From assembly GCA_023374045.1 (NCBI GenBank), contig CM041781.1, positions 144,328,982 to 144,392,981 of the forward strand: a stretch of DNA of 64,000 nt, read 5' to 3'. The position numbers and the translations under genes were made by a program. The notes beneath the pieces are model-generated. The model was given only the letters and a program-made list of their open reading frames with translations. It searched no databases and had not been told where the DNA came from. Of the stretch, positions 1 to 9,863 are shown piece by piece (within the stretch, counting starts at the first letter, position 1; each line of letters begins with the position of its first letter). This stretch comes from Limonium bicolor (lineage: Eukaryota; Streptophyta; Magnoliopsida; Caryophyllales; Plumbaginaceae).

Positions 1-740
1 AAGGATACTTGGTTCAACCAAAACTCACACTTTGAAAACTTAGCATATAACTGATTCTTCCTCAATGTTTGTAACACATTTCTCAGGTGGCTTTCATGCT
101 CACTTCTCGATTTCGAGTACACAAGAATATCGTCGATGTAGACTACCACTGACTTGTCCAACTGATCTTGGGACAAGCGGTTCATTAAGTCCATGAACTT
201 AGCTGGTGCATTGGATAAACCAAACGGCATAACCGTAAACTCATAATGTCTATATCTTGTTCTGAATGCGGTCTTCTCAATGTCACTGTCACGGATGGCA
301 ATCTGATGGTATCCGGATCGTAGATCTATCTTGGAGAATACTGATGCTCCCCTCAACTGATCAAATAAATCGTCGATGCGTGGTAAAGGGTAACGGTTCT
401 TTACCATAACTGCATTCAGTTTTTTATAGTCAATACACAGGCGGAGACTACCGTCCTTCTTTTTCACGAAGAGGACCGGCGCTCCCCATGGTGAAACGCT
501 AGGGCGGATAAATCCCTTGTCGAGTAGGTCTCTCAGCTGCTCCTTGAGCTCTGTCATCTCGGCTGGAGCCATACGATAGGGCACCTTCGCAATTGGTCCG
601 GTGCCCAGAACCAAATCAATCTCAAACTCAACTTCCCGTGCTGGCGGCATGCCCGACAGTTCCTTAGGAAATACATCAGGAAACTCCGACACTACCGACA
701 CATCTGGGCTAAACTCTGGATCTCTCTCTATGTCCTGGGC
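1..740 (-). CDS. Element A reverse transcriptase (partial)
   Basis: Translation of the minus strand gives a Ty3/gypsy reverse transcriptase that copies element RNA into cDNA in the virus-like particle. Recognisable blocks in order are the N-terminal segment that follows protease, a [14 protein letters not shown] block (near 480), [10 protein letters not shown] (near 440), the [12 protein letters not shown] block (near 320), [10 protein letters not shown] (near 220), the catalytic [10 protein letters not shown] box (near 145) and the FSKCEFWL segment at the edge. Both aspartates of the YxDD box are present. The frame is open from about position 730 to position 1, so this is the best-preserved part of A. 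The RNase H and integrase expected next are off-window. Confidence 0.9.
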
Positions 741-1208
741 ATAGCAGAGGTATACATCATTCCTCGTCGTAGTTCACGATACATAGCCATGGCGGTGATG
801 ATCTGAGTCGAAGGCTCCCTGGGCCTCTGGCGGTAAGATATTGTAACCCCAGATGGAATCCAAAGAAGCAGACGATGCTCGGCACACAGGATTCTGCCCT
901 TGTACCACTCCAACCAGTTCATTCCGACAATCACATCAAAACCAAGTCCGTCGAACTCTATCAAGTCGATCCGGAAACTCTTCACCTCTGATTCGTACAA
1001 CAACATCTCGGTGGTAGCGGGTACACCTGATCCGCTCTTTCGACGGGAGAGTGACTAGGAAGTCTGGCATCTCATCACCGTCTAACCCAGCCTCTCGCAA
1101 AGGATAGCGAAATAAATGTATGAGAGGCTCCGGAGTCGAACAAGATCGAAGCGTCCACGCCATTGACTGGAAAGGTACCGGTGAGGATTGTGCCGCTCTT
1201 GCCGGCTT
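728..1208 (-). pseudogene. Element A aspartic protease (frame-broken)
   Basis: The exon begins after an AG at 1210-1209 and encodes a retroviral-type aspartic protease that would cleave the Gag-Pol polyprotein. The active-site block reads ILFDSGASHTFIS near 1130, with the catalytic D followed by SGA. The C-terminal block DVIVGMNWLEWYKG lies near 910. At least two one-base frame changes separate these blocks and another separates them from RT, so no single frame runs through. The neighbours are the AlkB-containing interval upstream and RT downstream. Identity as a pepsin-like retroelement protease is firm; whether the breaks are real or consensus errors is unknown. Confidence 0.8.
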
Positions 1209-2324
1209 CTGCCTCATTGCAGACACTCAGTATACCTCCCGTTCCGAGAGCACAGCCTAATTCATTGGCAAACTAATAAGTATTGGGTAACAACACGGTT
1301 GATATACTTCAACAACTCCACTTTATTCATTAATACACTCTTCTTACATTATACGTTGGTTTACACTGTTGACATAACTAACACATATATAACATCCTTA
1401 ACATACACTGGCTTAACACATTACATAATCATACAAGGCTTTAAAACTGTCTGAAGGTCAAATTCAAACGTCCGGGTTTCATGTGTGTGGCGTTGATCAC
1501 TGCCGACGGTGCGGTATTCAGTTTAATCTTCCTGATGCCATGATATAGCATCCTTGATTGCCCACCCATGATTAACACATCTCCTGATTTTATTACTAAC
1601 TTCTTTGCGAGATCAGCACGCTTTGCTCGCCATATATAACACTACGGTATCACCAATGGACCAAGACACCACGGGTACTCCCTTACTTAGAGACTCAGGT
1701 GACTCGTCCTTATCTTGGTGTAAACCTAATCGTCCACCTTTCTGGTAGAAGTTCACAATACACAAATCTGCTTTAACACTTGGAATTGAATCCGTTTCAA
1801 CTTGCTGAGCAATTCCCACGGCGTGGTTAACGACCGCAAGGAACTCCTCAGGTATCATCGGTACAGTTGCTCCATCTTCAGCTCGCACTTTTGATATGTC
1901 TTGGTGTAAGGAATCCAGTCCTTACCCATGCACATCATCTTCAATTTCATTCTTGATCCACTCGGGTATTCAGGTGTGTAGAACCTCCTGGTGTTGCTCC
2001 CAGTCCATTGCATCGTCTGATGATATGGATTTGTGCTTCCGGTGTCAGATATCCATTTAAGAGTATCATACCTGGTTGGATAACCTGACATTGCTCCATT
2101 GGAAAGTCGGTGATGTTGATGGTGGTTTCTTCAGGGTTTGGTGTGGGTGGGATTGGATAACATATCTTGAAGGCTCCTTTAAGTTTTGATTTATCTAATT
2201 AGGTGACTTTCACATTATACTTTACTTCTTTACTCACATGATAATACACTTGGACTCACTAATACACACATGCATGAAATGCTGGTATGCAATCACTTAT
2301 TTCACTCAACAGTTTAGGCGGTAC
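1209..2324 (-). other. Probable intron between gag and protease of A, containing the AlkB exon
   Basis: On the minus strand the gag reading frame meets a CAG|GTACCG donor at 2325/2324. A CAG acceptor at 1211-1209 precedes the protease exon. Joining the two restores the gag-protease frame in phase 1. A second AG at 2196-2195 would instead join the same donor in phase to the AlkB exon. The AlkB coding stretch ends in a stop, followed by about 230 bp of non-coding DNA before the protease acceptor. The donor is weak after the GT. Splicing is inferred from frames and dinucleotides only. Confidence 0.5.
1441..2194 (-). CDS. ALKBH1-type AlkB dioxygenase exon captured inside element A (frame breaks)
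   Basis: AlkB proteins are 2-oxoglutarate/Fe(II) dioxygenases that oxidatively demethylate nucleic acids; this one resembles plant ALKBH1-like proteins. Read on the minus strand, about 250 codons contain an N-terminal FKICYPIPP segment, a KLKMMCMGKDW block, NFYQKGGRLGLHQDKDES with the Fe-binding H-x-D, SGDVLIMGGQSRMLYHG with the distal histidine, and the C-terminal RLNLTFR that binds 2-oxoglutarate, ending in a TAA at 1443-1441. All expected catalytic residues are visible. Frame changes occur near 1985, 1888 and 1625; those near 1985 and 1625 include short T or A runs. The exon lies on the same strand as gag and pol, between the zinc knuckle and protease. No intron is seen inside it, as expected of a retro-captured gene. 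The family call is strong; activity is unknown. Confidence 0.85.
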
Positions 2325-2669
2325 CTGGTCTAGTAGAGGGCCCTGGCGCCTCAGACCGGTCCACCACATGCAGGGTGGCCTTGCTAGGTCCCGACCCCTT
2401 CCCCTTCTAGGAATCAATGCTCCTCTGATCTGTGGGTGGCTGGTTAGCCGTCTTCGGGCCATCTATAGTCGCTGTGGCCTTACCCTTCCACTGCCCCTTG
2501 GGCTTGTTGACTCTGCTGTTGGGGTTCCGGTAACACTCATAGTCACGGTGACCCCACTTCTCGCAGTAACGACACTGCACGTCGTTTCCTTTGCAGTCCT
2601 TGCCGGGGTGGTCTCCGTTACACCACTTGCAGTAGTAGTGGCGCTCCGGTCCAGAACCCGTGCTAGCTG

Positions 2670-2749
2670 CTATCACAGTACACAATCAATACTTACTTCA
2701 TAACTTAACAACATACACTTCAACTTAACACACATGATTAAACAATTAC
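2670..2749 (-). other. Second short intron in gag of A
   Basis: The minus strand shows CCTAAGG|GTAATTG and, 80 bp later, GTGATAG|CAGCTAGC. Joining the ends connects the LKLTYAYAAKP segment to the zinc-knuckle exon in frame. The interior is AT-rich with a stop in each plausible frame. The equivalent site in C falls in the N gap, so it cannot be compared. Confidence 0.5.
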
Positions 2750-3014
2750 CCTTAGGCGGTGGGTAAGAGCATAGGGGTTTCGCCGCGTATGCATATGTGA
2801 GCTTCAACGGCTCCTCAGCAGTGGTGGTTTGGGCTTGGCCCTTGTCACCCTGGTGCTGACTCTTCTAGGGCTGGGGATAAGGCTTCTTCTTCTTCTTTCC
2901 TCCCCCGTACCCCTGCGGACTCTGGCCCTCGCTCGTGGCCTTGCGCTTGTGCGCATTCTCCTCGTCCCTCAGGCGGACGGTAATCTCTACCTTAGCAGTA
3001 GCATGATAGCACTC

Positions 3015-3110
3015 CTGAATTTAGGATGTCAGTCATGCCCCGCAAAACGTACTCACATTAATATTCACTTATGGATTACACTTATTCACATCACACTGTA
3101 TTCTAATTAC
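3015..3110 (-). other. Short intron in gag of A
   Basis: On the minus strand the gag segment ending TTGCAG is followed by GTAATTAGAAT, and 96 bp later AAATTCAG precedes GAGTGCTATCATGC. Gag resumes in frame. Element C has the same exon ends around an 86-bp intron (37258-37343) whose interior has diverged. Conserved borders with a diverged interior support a real spliced intron. Confidence 0.65.
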
Positions 3111-3972
3111 CTGCAAGGTAGTATACTCAGCTGGCCCCATCCCATAGCGAAGACGGTGGCTGAGACCGTTGTAGAAACGGTTTACCAGCACCCGGTTCGA
3201 GTACCCAGGTCCGGCAACAGGTGGATAAGACCGGTGAATGCAGTATAGTACTCATCGACCGACATCTTGTCCCCTGCCTCAGACTATCCAGCTCCAGGCG
3301 CTTAGCCTCTTGAACATGCACAGGGTAATACTTGGCTCGCAACAGAGCCGTGTACTCCCTCCAACCAAACTGAGGATCCGCCATCCGGTCCTCTCTCACA
3401 AGCTTCCACCAACTTTGTGCCGATCCCTTCAGGTAGTAAGCGGCAAGACGGACCTTGGCCCCAGCAGGTACATCCAAGGTCTCGTAGGCGGTCTCCAACT
3501 CGGAGATGTACGCCTCCAGCTTACGTGGGTCGGTCTCCCCATGAAACGACGGGGGTCTCAAGTCTGCCAATGCCTTGACCCAGTTGGTCTCTCGTGGCGG
3601 TGGCGGGGGTGGTTGAACTTCGGGCTGTTGCCCCTGCTGAATTGCAGCTACAAGTTGTGGGACCATTTGGGCTACGGCGGCCGCTATAGCATCGGCCATG
3701 GCTTGTGCCGTAGGGTTCTCTCCCTGGTTCCCAGTGTCTCCAATGCCGCCCCCGCGCCCCGGCCTCGACCTCGTGGTCTACCTGACATCTGAATTCACAC
3801 GAACATTATTAGCATTGTGCTTACACACTTATCGGTTCCAACGGTTGTAACGTTTCCCGACAATAAGGTATCTCCACACTTGGTTAATGGTTAACCTTTC
3901 CATAACTGCTCACTTAGGTAACTATGGTTAGGTTTCCTAACTCGGTATATTCCTAAGCTCGGTATTCTAGTC

Positions 3973-4000
3973 ATCAGAGCGATACTTCGCTCTGATACCA
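3973..4000 (-). promoter_or_regulatory. Element A primer-binding site inside a hairpin
   Basis: On the minus strand TGGTATCAGAGC (4000-3989) lies five bases from the LTR end and matches the 3' end of initiator methionine tRNA, the usual primer. Ten bases of this site and its flank (3987-3996) pair with 3973-3982 around a TACT loop. Confidence 0.85.
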
Positions 4001-5373
4001 CTTTTTGTAACACACCTACATCGTACTTCACAACTAATTGAAATCGCAGCGGAAATAAACAACTAAACATTAACTAAACGCTTCGGTGCTACAACGCCGT
4101 CAACCACCCACGTGGTTAACAAGGCAGAATAAATACAAGTGTACCGGTCTGATGATCAGACTCCCGAGCATAGAACTAAAACCATAAATACATCATATAC
4201 AATACCGAGTGTTTAATTACATTTCTTCACTGTAAACTACCAATATACCGCCACAGTAGTATCAACGGAATCAAAATATAATGCCACGGGAGCACAGGCG
4301 CATCCCGGGCTCAACATCCAAATAACCTAAAAGTACAACTGCAGTCTAGAACCTACAGCCACTCTGCTTCCCCGATCCTCATCATGCAGTAAAATATATG
4401 GAGCCCCGAGGGGGTCAGCAACCCTTGGCTGGTATGGTTAACGCGCAGCCCATCGGCTACCGGGATACGCGCAACTAATTGTCATGATGACATGGCATTC
4501 ATTTATACATAGCATAACATAACATATGGCATAGCAACATCATTGCATAGCACAACATCACATACACAGTGGATACTCTTTCCACAATAACAAACCAAGA
4601 AGGTTTAACAACATAAGAGCCTAGAGAATGGTTCACTCTCATGTTAAGCTTGTTACACACACTCATTACCGTTCTGTTATTCGAACGACTAACTTAAGTC
4701 ACAGATGGTTCGGATATAGTGACCCGAACACACCACACAAACACATGTTCCCACTAAACCGATCATAAGTCAGAATAGGTAAGCTTTGGAGGAAGCTAGC
4801 GGGAGATCGAACGCCAAATGAAGGAGAACAATCTTAACAACATAAGAGTCGAATCTGATTCAGATATCTACTCTTAAACTTACATGCATGACCGGACAAC
4901 CGGATTCCTCACTTCCCAGTTAGCACTTGTTAGAAGTTCAACAGTGGAACTTAACAACAATTCAACAAGTGGTAAATGGTGGTAAGTCATGTTAGACACA
5001 CACAAGGGAAATGAGTCACATCATAACATCACAATAGTATAACCAACTGTAAACTCATTACATGAATTAAGTCTTTCAAGGTTGTAAACATACAGAAAAA
5101 AACATACATCACACAAGCCGGTGTAAACCGGTAGGCAACAGACTGCAAGAAAACCATACCTTGGTCCTTGCTTCGATTGATTTCCACCGTAGGTCACTCC
5201 TATACATGTTTAAGAATGTCGGTTAATTACTTACTTTACTCCAAGTTTACTAAGTGTTTAACATGATTATTTGACATGTTTTAATGCCTAAACTTACCCT
5301 TGATTACTTACATTATACTCCCTAAGGTTTATTACTTAAGCCATACTGTTTGTTTTTTTTTTACAAGTTTAGG

Positions 5374-5800
5374 TCCGACCTTAAGTTAGCCGACCGACCT
5401 TACCGACCGACCACAAGGTCGGTCCATTCCAGAACATATTACCGTCAAAATTTCTACTCCGACCGACCTTGTAAGTTCGGTCACATGTTCGGTCAATTCC
5501 TGAGAGTTTCTTCCCTTTGAAAATTCAGGCCCGACCGATCTTGGCTAGTCCGGTCGCAAGATCGGTCGATTCCCGAGACTTACTCACGTACAAAAATTTA
5601 GGCATGACCGAACTTGTAAGTCCGGTCCCAAGTTCGATCTATTCCAGAGACTCAATCCGTACTAAAAATCCAAGCCCGGACCGACCTTGCAAGTCCAGTC
5701 CCCAAGGTCGGTCCATTCCAGAAACAATTTCTCGCAGTGTAAACTGGGCTTGACCGATCTTGGCAAGTTCGGTCGCAAGATCGGTCTGCTCCAGACCCTT
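5374..5800 (-). repeat. GC-rich palindromic tandem repeats in LTR A
   Basis: About six diverged units of roughly 70-80 bp carry paired GGTCGGTC and GACCGACC motifs around ATTCCAGA spacers. Element C has related units (TTTCTGGAATGGTCCGACCC) at the matching LTR position. Confidence 0.75.
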
Positions 5801-6184
5801 ATTTTTCATTGCCCATTTAACTCCAAACTTCACCTCATATATCCTAGTATGTCCTAACCTTATTTGGGCACTTCAAACACACCTTAAGACCTCCTTAAAA
5901 CTTAAATCATTCACTAAAATCCTCCTCAAGCATTTACACAAATTCTTATAAAAAGGTTTACACTTATAATGTTTTTCATTAAGTTTCTATGTGGTGTTTC
6001 ATACCTATAACTCCCACTACTCCCAAATGTTTTCTCACCACTACAACATCATCTCCCAAGCATCTTTTCTTCCTAAACAACTCCTTGAACACCTTACAAG
6101 TTTATAGCTCCCCATGCAACAAATCACTTCATCCTTATTCACCAACATTGTACAAGTCCTAAAACACAATCTCACCATGATCTT

Positions 6185-6242
6185 GAAATGTCCCAAAACA
6201 TTCTGGTATCAAAAAAAAAAAAGAAATGTCCCAAAACATTCT
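6185..6242 (+). other. 18-bp poly-A insert flanked by a 20-bp direct duplication
   Basis: The 20-mer at 6185-6204 is repeated exactly at 6223-6242. Between the copies is GGTATC followed by 12 A. This is the form of a LINE-mediated insertion truncated to almost nothing but its tail. Confidence 0.6.
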
Positions 6243-9200
6243 TTTGCATTCTAAATCCTCTAAAACATTGCCTAAGCCCTTTTTACATCTTTAAACACCT
6301 TAATGCATGTTTCTTCCATTAGTTGAACAATTAACCATTCTAAACCTTTCCTAACTTACCAAACTCATTTTAATCCCTTAGAACTTCTTGTTTATTACCT
6401 AAATTTTGACATGAACTCTCCTAGAACATTACTAAACCAAAACACAATGTTTTCACCATTAAACAACCAAGAACACTAAAATCCATCAACACATTCTTTA
6501 CACAAACTTCACACATTAGCACTACATCACAATATAGTGCATAATTTAAATTGCATGGCACTTAGGCCCTTAAATAACATGGCTCTTAGGCCCTTAAGAT
6601 GCATAAATCATAAACACTGAATTTCCCACATTATATTCGCCTTTGACCTGCAAATACACTCAACAACACATATGCCTTTTACTAAGCCCTTGAGAACATT
6701 TACTAAGTCATTCACCATTGGCTACTTAGGTCATTTTAATAAGCAACATAAGCTCATTTCTCCTAAGACTTTAAACCACATTAGGCTAGCACATTTACCT
6801 CTTTTCCTCACAACTTCTTTCTTGTTTCCTTGACTAAATCGGCAAGGCTTTTAGTTGCTTGTCAACTTCTAAACATTATACAAATGATAAAATGAGTATA
6901 CAAGCTTTATGCTTCATCTCATTGTAAACCCTAGATTATACATTGTTTTAAAAACATTAAGATAGTTGTTTTACCTTAGAACTTGAAGAGAGTTTGAATA
7001 TATATCAAGAGAGGACTCCATCTAGTCAATGAAAGGTTGGAATGAAGCTAGTAGAACAAGGCAAGGTAAGGGCACCATTAGTGGTGATTTTCGGACAACA
7101 TAATAACATGAAGGAAACATCATTTTTCTTTGAGTTTCCTTACCTTGAAGCAAAGGAGAACAGCAATATGTGAAAAGATGAGCTCAAGCTCCTCCAATGG
7201 TGATTCCTCTTGGCACCGAAATGGAGCTCTTGGGATTTTGAGAAGATAGGAATGAAGAGCTTGATGAGACTAAGAGAATGGTGGTCTTAGAATTTGATTT
7301 GGCAAAATGAGCTAGGAGATACAAGTGGTCAAAGATGGAAAATGATGGTGGGTTGGTGTGCTGTAGCAAACACAATGAATGAGAGCAAGAAGGAGATAGA
7401 AGAGAGGTTGAAGACGTGTGATTGAGGAGGGAAATGAGAAAGTGAGATAAGTTTGCTTTTAAGAAGATATTTATATCTTAAAGCAAATAGTAACCATTAG
7501 TCATCATTTGTTCACTTAATAAACTTACATGTGTGGTGACTCATTACTACAAAAACCGGCCCCCTTAATGTTACTAAGGGCATTTTAGTCTTTGTTGGCC
7601 AATTTAAATACTTATACAAACATATGTTACAAACTAGCTTATTTTAGTTACTATTCACTAAAACAAGGCACATAGATGTGAAATTTTTGATTTCCCATTG
7701 ATATAGACTTCCAAATGTGATACTATATAGTACACATGTTAATTAAAGAGTAATGATGGACATTTAGCCATTCAAAACTCATTCACAAGAAAAGTTTTCA
7801 AAAATGTGCTTTAAGACTCCTTAAACCACATTTTGTGTTTTAACTTGTTTTCAAGCTTGGTTTTCTTTGGTAATCGGTTTAATATGTTCATTAGTATACA
7901 AATAAGGTCTTGGTAAGCTCATTAGGTCTCACCCAAGCTTATCCCAAGCTTAGAGCACATTTTAGCCCTAACTGACTTTAAGGCATTTATATGTGTTTTC
8001 TATGGTTTAAATTGTTTACTAATGTTTGTAAGACTCTTTTTAGTCTTAATATACCATATTTAAATGTTTAAACAACATACTAAGGTTTGGGGTATTTCAA
8101 TACATATGTGTATAATATATGTCGTGAGTGAACAAGGTGTAAAGGTCTTATTTTGATCTTAGGTGATTAAGGAATGGTTTAGTAAATTTATATAAGTAAT
8201 TAACTAACATAAATGACAAATTTAAGACATTATGCGGAAAATTGGTAAATATGGAAAAGATATGGGAGAGGCCGAGAGTTTATAGTATTTTTGGGCATTT
8301 ATGTGTAATTTATTTCATAAGCTAATGTTTGTAATAAGCCATTTTATTTATGTATTTATAAGGTTTTATTTAAGTTTAAGTAGCAAGTACATATTACCGC
8401 AAGGAATTGGGGTATAAAGTGTAATTAAATTAAACTTGGGGGCTATATATTAATAAAGCCGAAAACTAGAGGTTTAAACGAGTTTAAGTTTAAATAAAAA
8501 TTATAAGATTTTATAAAGTTTTGGGGTTAAATGGTAATTTCTGAAAAAATGGGTATAAACCGTAATATATGGAAATTAATGGTCAAGGCAATATTAAGGA
8601 GGTCAACCTTGACCATATGGTAGGTTTGGACCAAGTTAGATAAATTAAATATCTTATTTAAGGTTTTATAATAACATAAGTATTTAATTGTAACATTTTT
8701 ATAACATATGTGGTAAATATGTTATTACCGAAAATAAAGGGTGTAAAATGGTATTATAAACACCCATGGGCTATTAGGAATTTTAGGAATTTATTTGGTT
8801 GGTTTTGGAATTAAAATAAACTATATATGTATAATGTATAGTTATTATGTCATTGTGACACTTAGGATAAATATATGTGGTGGAAATGTAAAATACCGGA
8901 AGTATATGGTTAGTAAGGGTAATTATAACCCTTAGGTGAAATATGGTGATTTTTAGAATAATATAAGAGTGTCTAATAAGATATGTGTATAATATATAGT
9001 TTTAATGATATTATAAAACTAAATTTTATAAATTGGGCCACAAAGCAATTATAGAAAGTGGAAGGGTTGAAAAATAATTAAGAAACAAAATAGGGTCTGT
9101 TCGCAATTCTTAATAATATATAACCATAGGTATATTTATATTAAGGTTTAAAATGTTATAATATATGATATATATTACATAACATTATATATGTGGTCAA

Positions 9201-9325
9201 AATATAAATTTGGAAAGTTAAAGGGGTTGGAAACTAATATAGAACAATTATGGTCTGTCCGGAAATATTACAAAAATAAAAACCATAGGTTATACCCTTT
9301 TATAAGTTAAAAATGTTATATTATA

Positions 9326-9863
9326 GGAAAAATTACATCACCCACCCATGACGTTTGGCGCAATTACACAGCCCACCCACAAGGTTTCAAAAATTACTTT
9401 GCCCACCTATGTGGTTTCCACAATTTTACATCCAACAACTTTTCTAATATTTGATCAACTTAAAAGATGGTTAAATGATATCCAAATTTGATGAAACTTT
9501 ACATGGACAATATTAAAGTGTTATATTTTGGTAAAACATGAAATCCAACGTTTTTTAAGCTCATATATGATCTGTGGGACCCGATGAACGTGTCTCATGT
9601 TCATTGGGTGCCACAGGTCATATATGACCTTAAAAAACTTTGGATTTGTCATTGAACAAAAATATAACACCTTAGCATCGTCCATGTAAAGTTTCATCAA
9701 ATTTGGATATCATTTAACCATCTTTTAAGTTGATCAAATATTAGAAAAGTTGCTGGATGTAAAATTATGGAAACCACATGGGTGGGCAAAAGTAATTTTT
9801 GAAACCTCGTGGGTGGGCTGTGTAATTTCGCCAAACGTCATGGGTGTGCGATGTAATTTTCCC
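9326..9863. mobile_element. MULE-like MITE, 538-bp long inverted repeat
   Basis: The ends read GGAAAAATTACATC and, inverted, GGGAAAATTACATC. The two arms are complementary over roughly 200 bp or more around a centre near 9590. A perfect 9-bp duplication TATATTATA flanks it at 9317-9325 and 9864-9872, the duplication size of Mutator-like elements. The related LTR near 47180 has no insertion there. It has no coding capacity. Confidence 0.85.

Larger units (their letters stand above)
2325..3788 (-). pseudogene. Element A gag with zinc knuckle and two short introns
   Basis: Gag forms the virus-like particle and packages element RNA. The start chosen is the ATG at 3788-3786, followed by an Arg/Gly-rich SGRPRGRGRG start. 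The capsid-type Retrotrans_gag block follows, with KLEAYISELETAYETLDVP and SWWKLVRED near 3400-3540. After two short introns comes a zinc-knuckle exon with CKWCNGDHPGKDC and CRYCEKWGHRDYEC (2530-2640). The frame is broken near 3290 and near 3220, and a TAG interrupts the tail near 2407. The arrangement matches gag of element C at 36616. The frame breaks make an intact product unlikely as assembled. Confidence 0.8.
1..8099 (-). mobile_element. Element A: chromovirus-type Ty3/gypsy LTR retrotransposon, left part off-window
   Basis: The minus strand reads, from right to left: a 4.1-kb 5' LTR (4006-8099), a tRNA-iMet type PBS, gag, a zinc knuckle, an AlkB-like exon, aspartic protease and reverse transcriptase running off the left edge. 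The rest of pol and the 3' LTR lie outside the window. The LTR starts with TGAAATACCCCAAAC on the minus strand and ends GTGTTACA. The same LTR signature occurs in element C and in the solo LTR at 44239-49865. Element A interrupts LTR B, which resumes at 8100. Gag and protease have several one-base frame breaks. Confidence 0.9.
4006..8099 (-). repeat. 5' LTR of element A (4.1 kb)
   Basis: The minus-strand boundaries are TGAAATACCCCAAAC at 8099 and GTGTTACA at 4006, next to the PBS. The 4.1 kb length is close to that of the C LTR once D is removed. It has a GC-rich block of about 80-bp repeats (5374-5800), a GACCCCCTCGGGG hairpin near 4410, and otherwise AT-rich non-coding DNA. The open frames inside are short and not convincing. 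No gene is seen. Confidence 0.85.

Noticed and set aside
2287..3792. Plus-strand open frames of 138-184 residues opposite gag of A
   Set aside because: They are shadows of the gag frame; no domain is visible on the plus strand.
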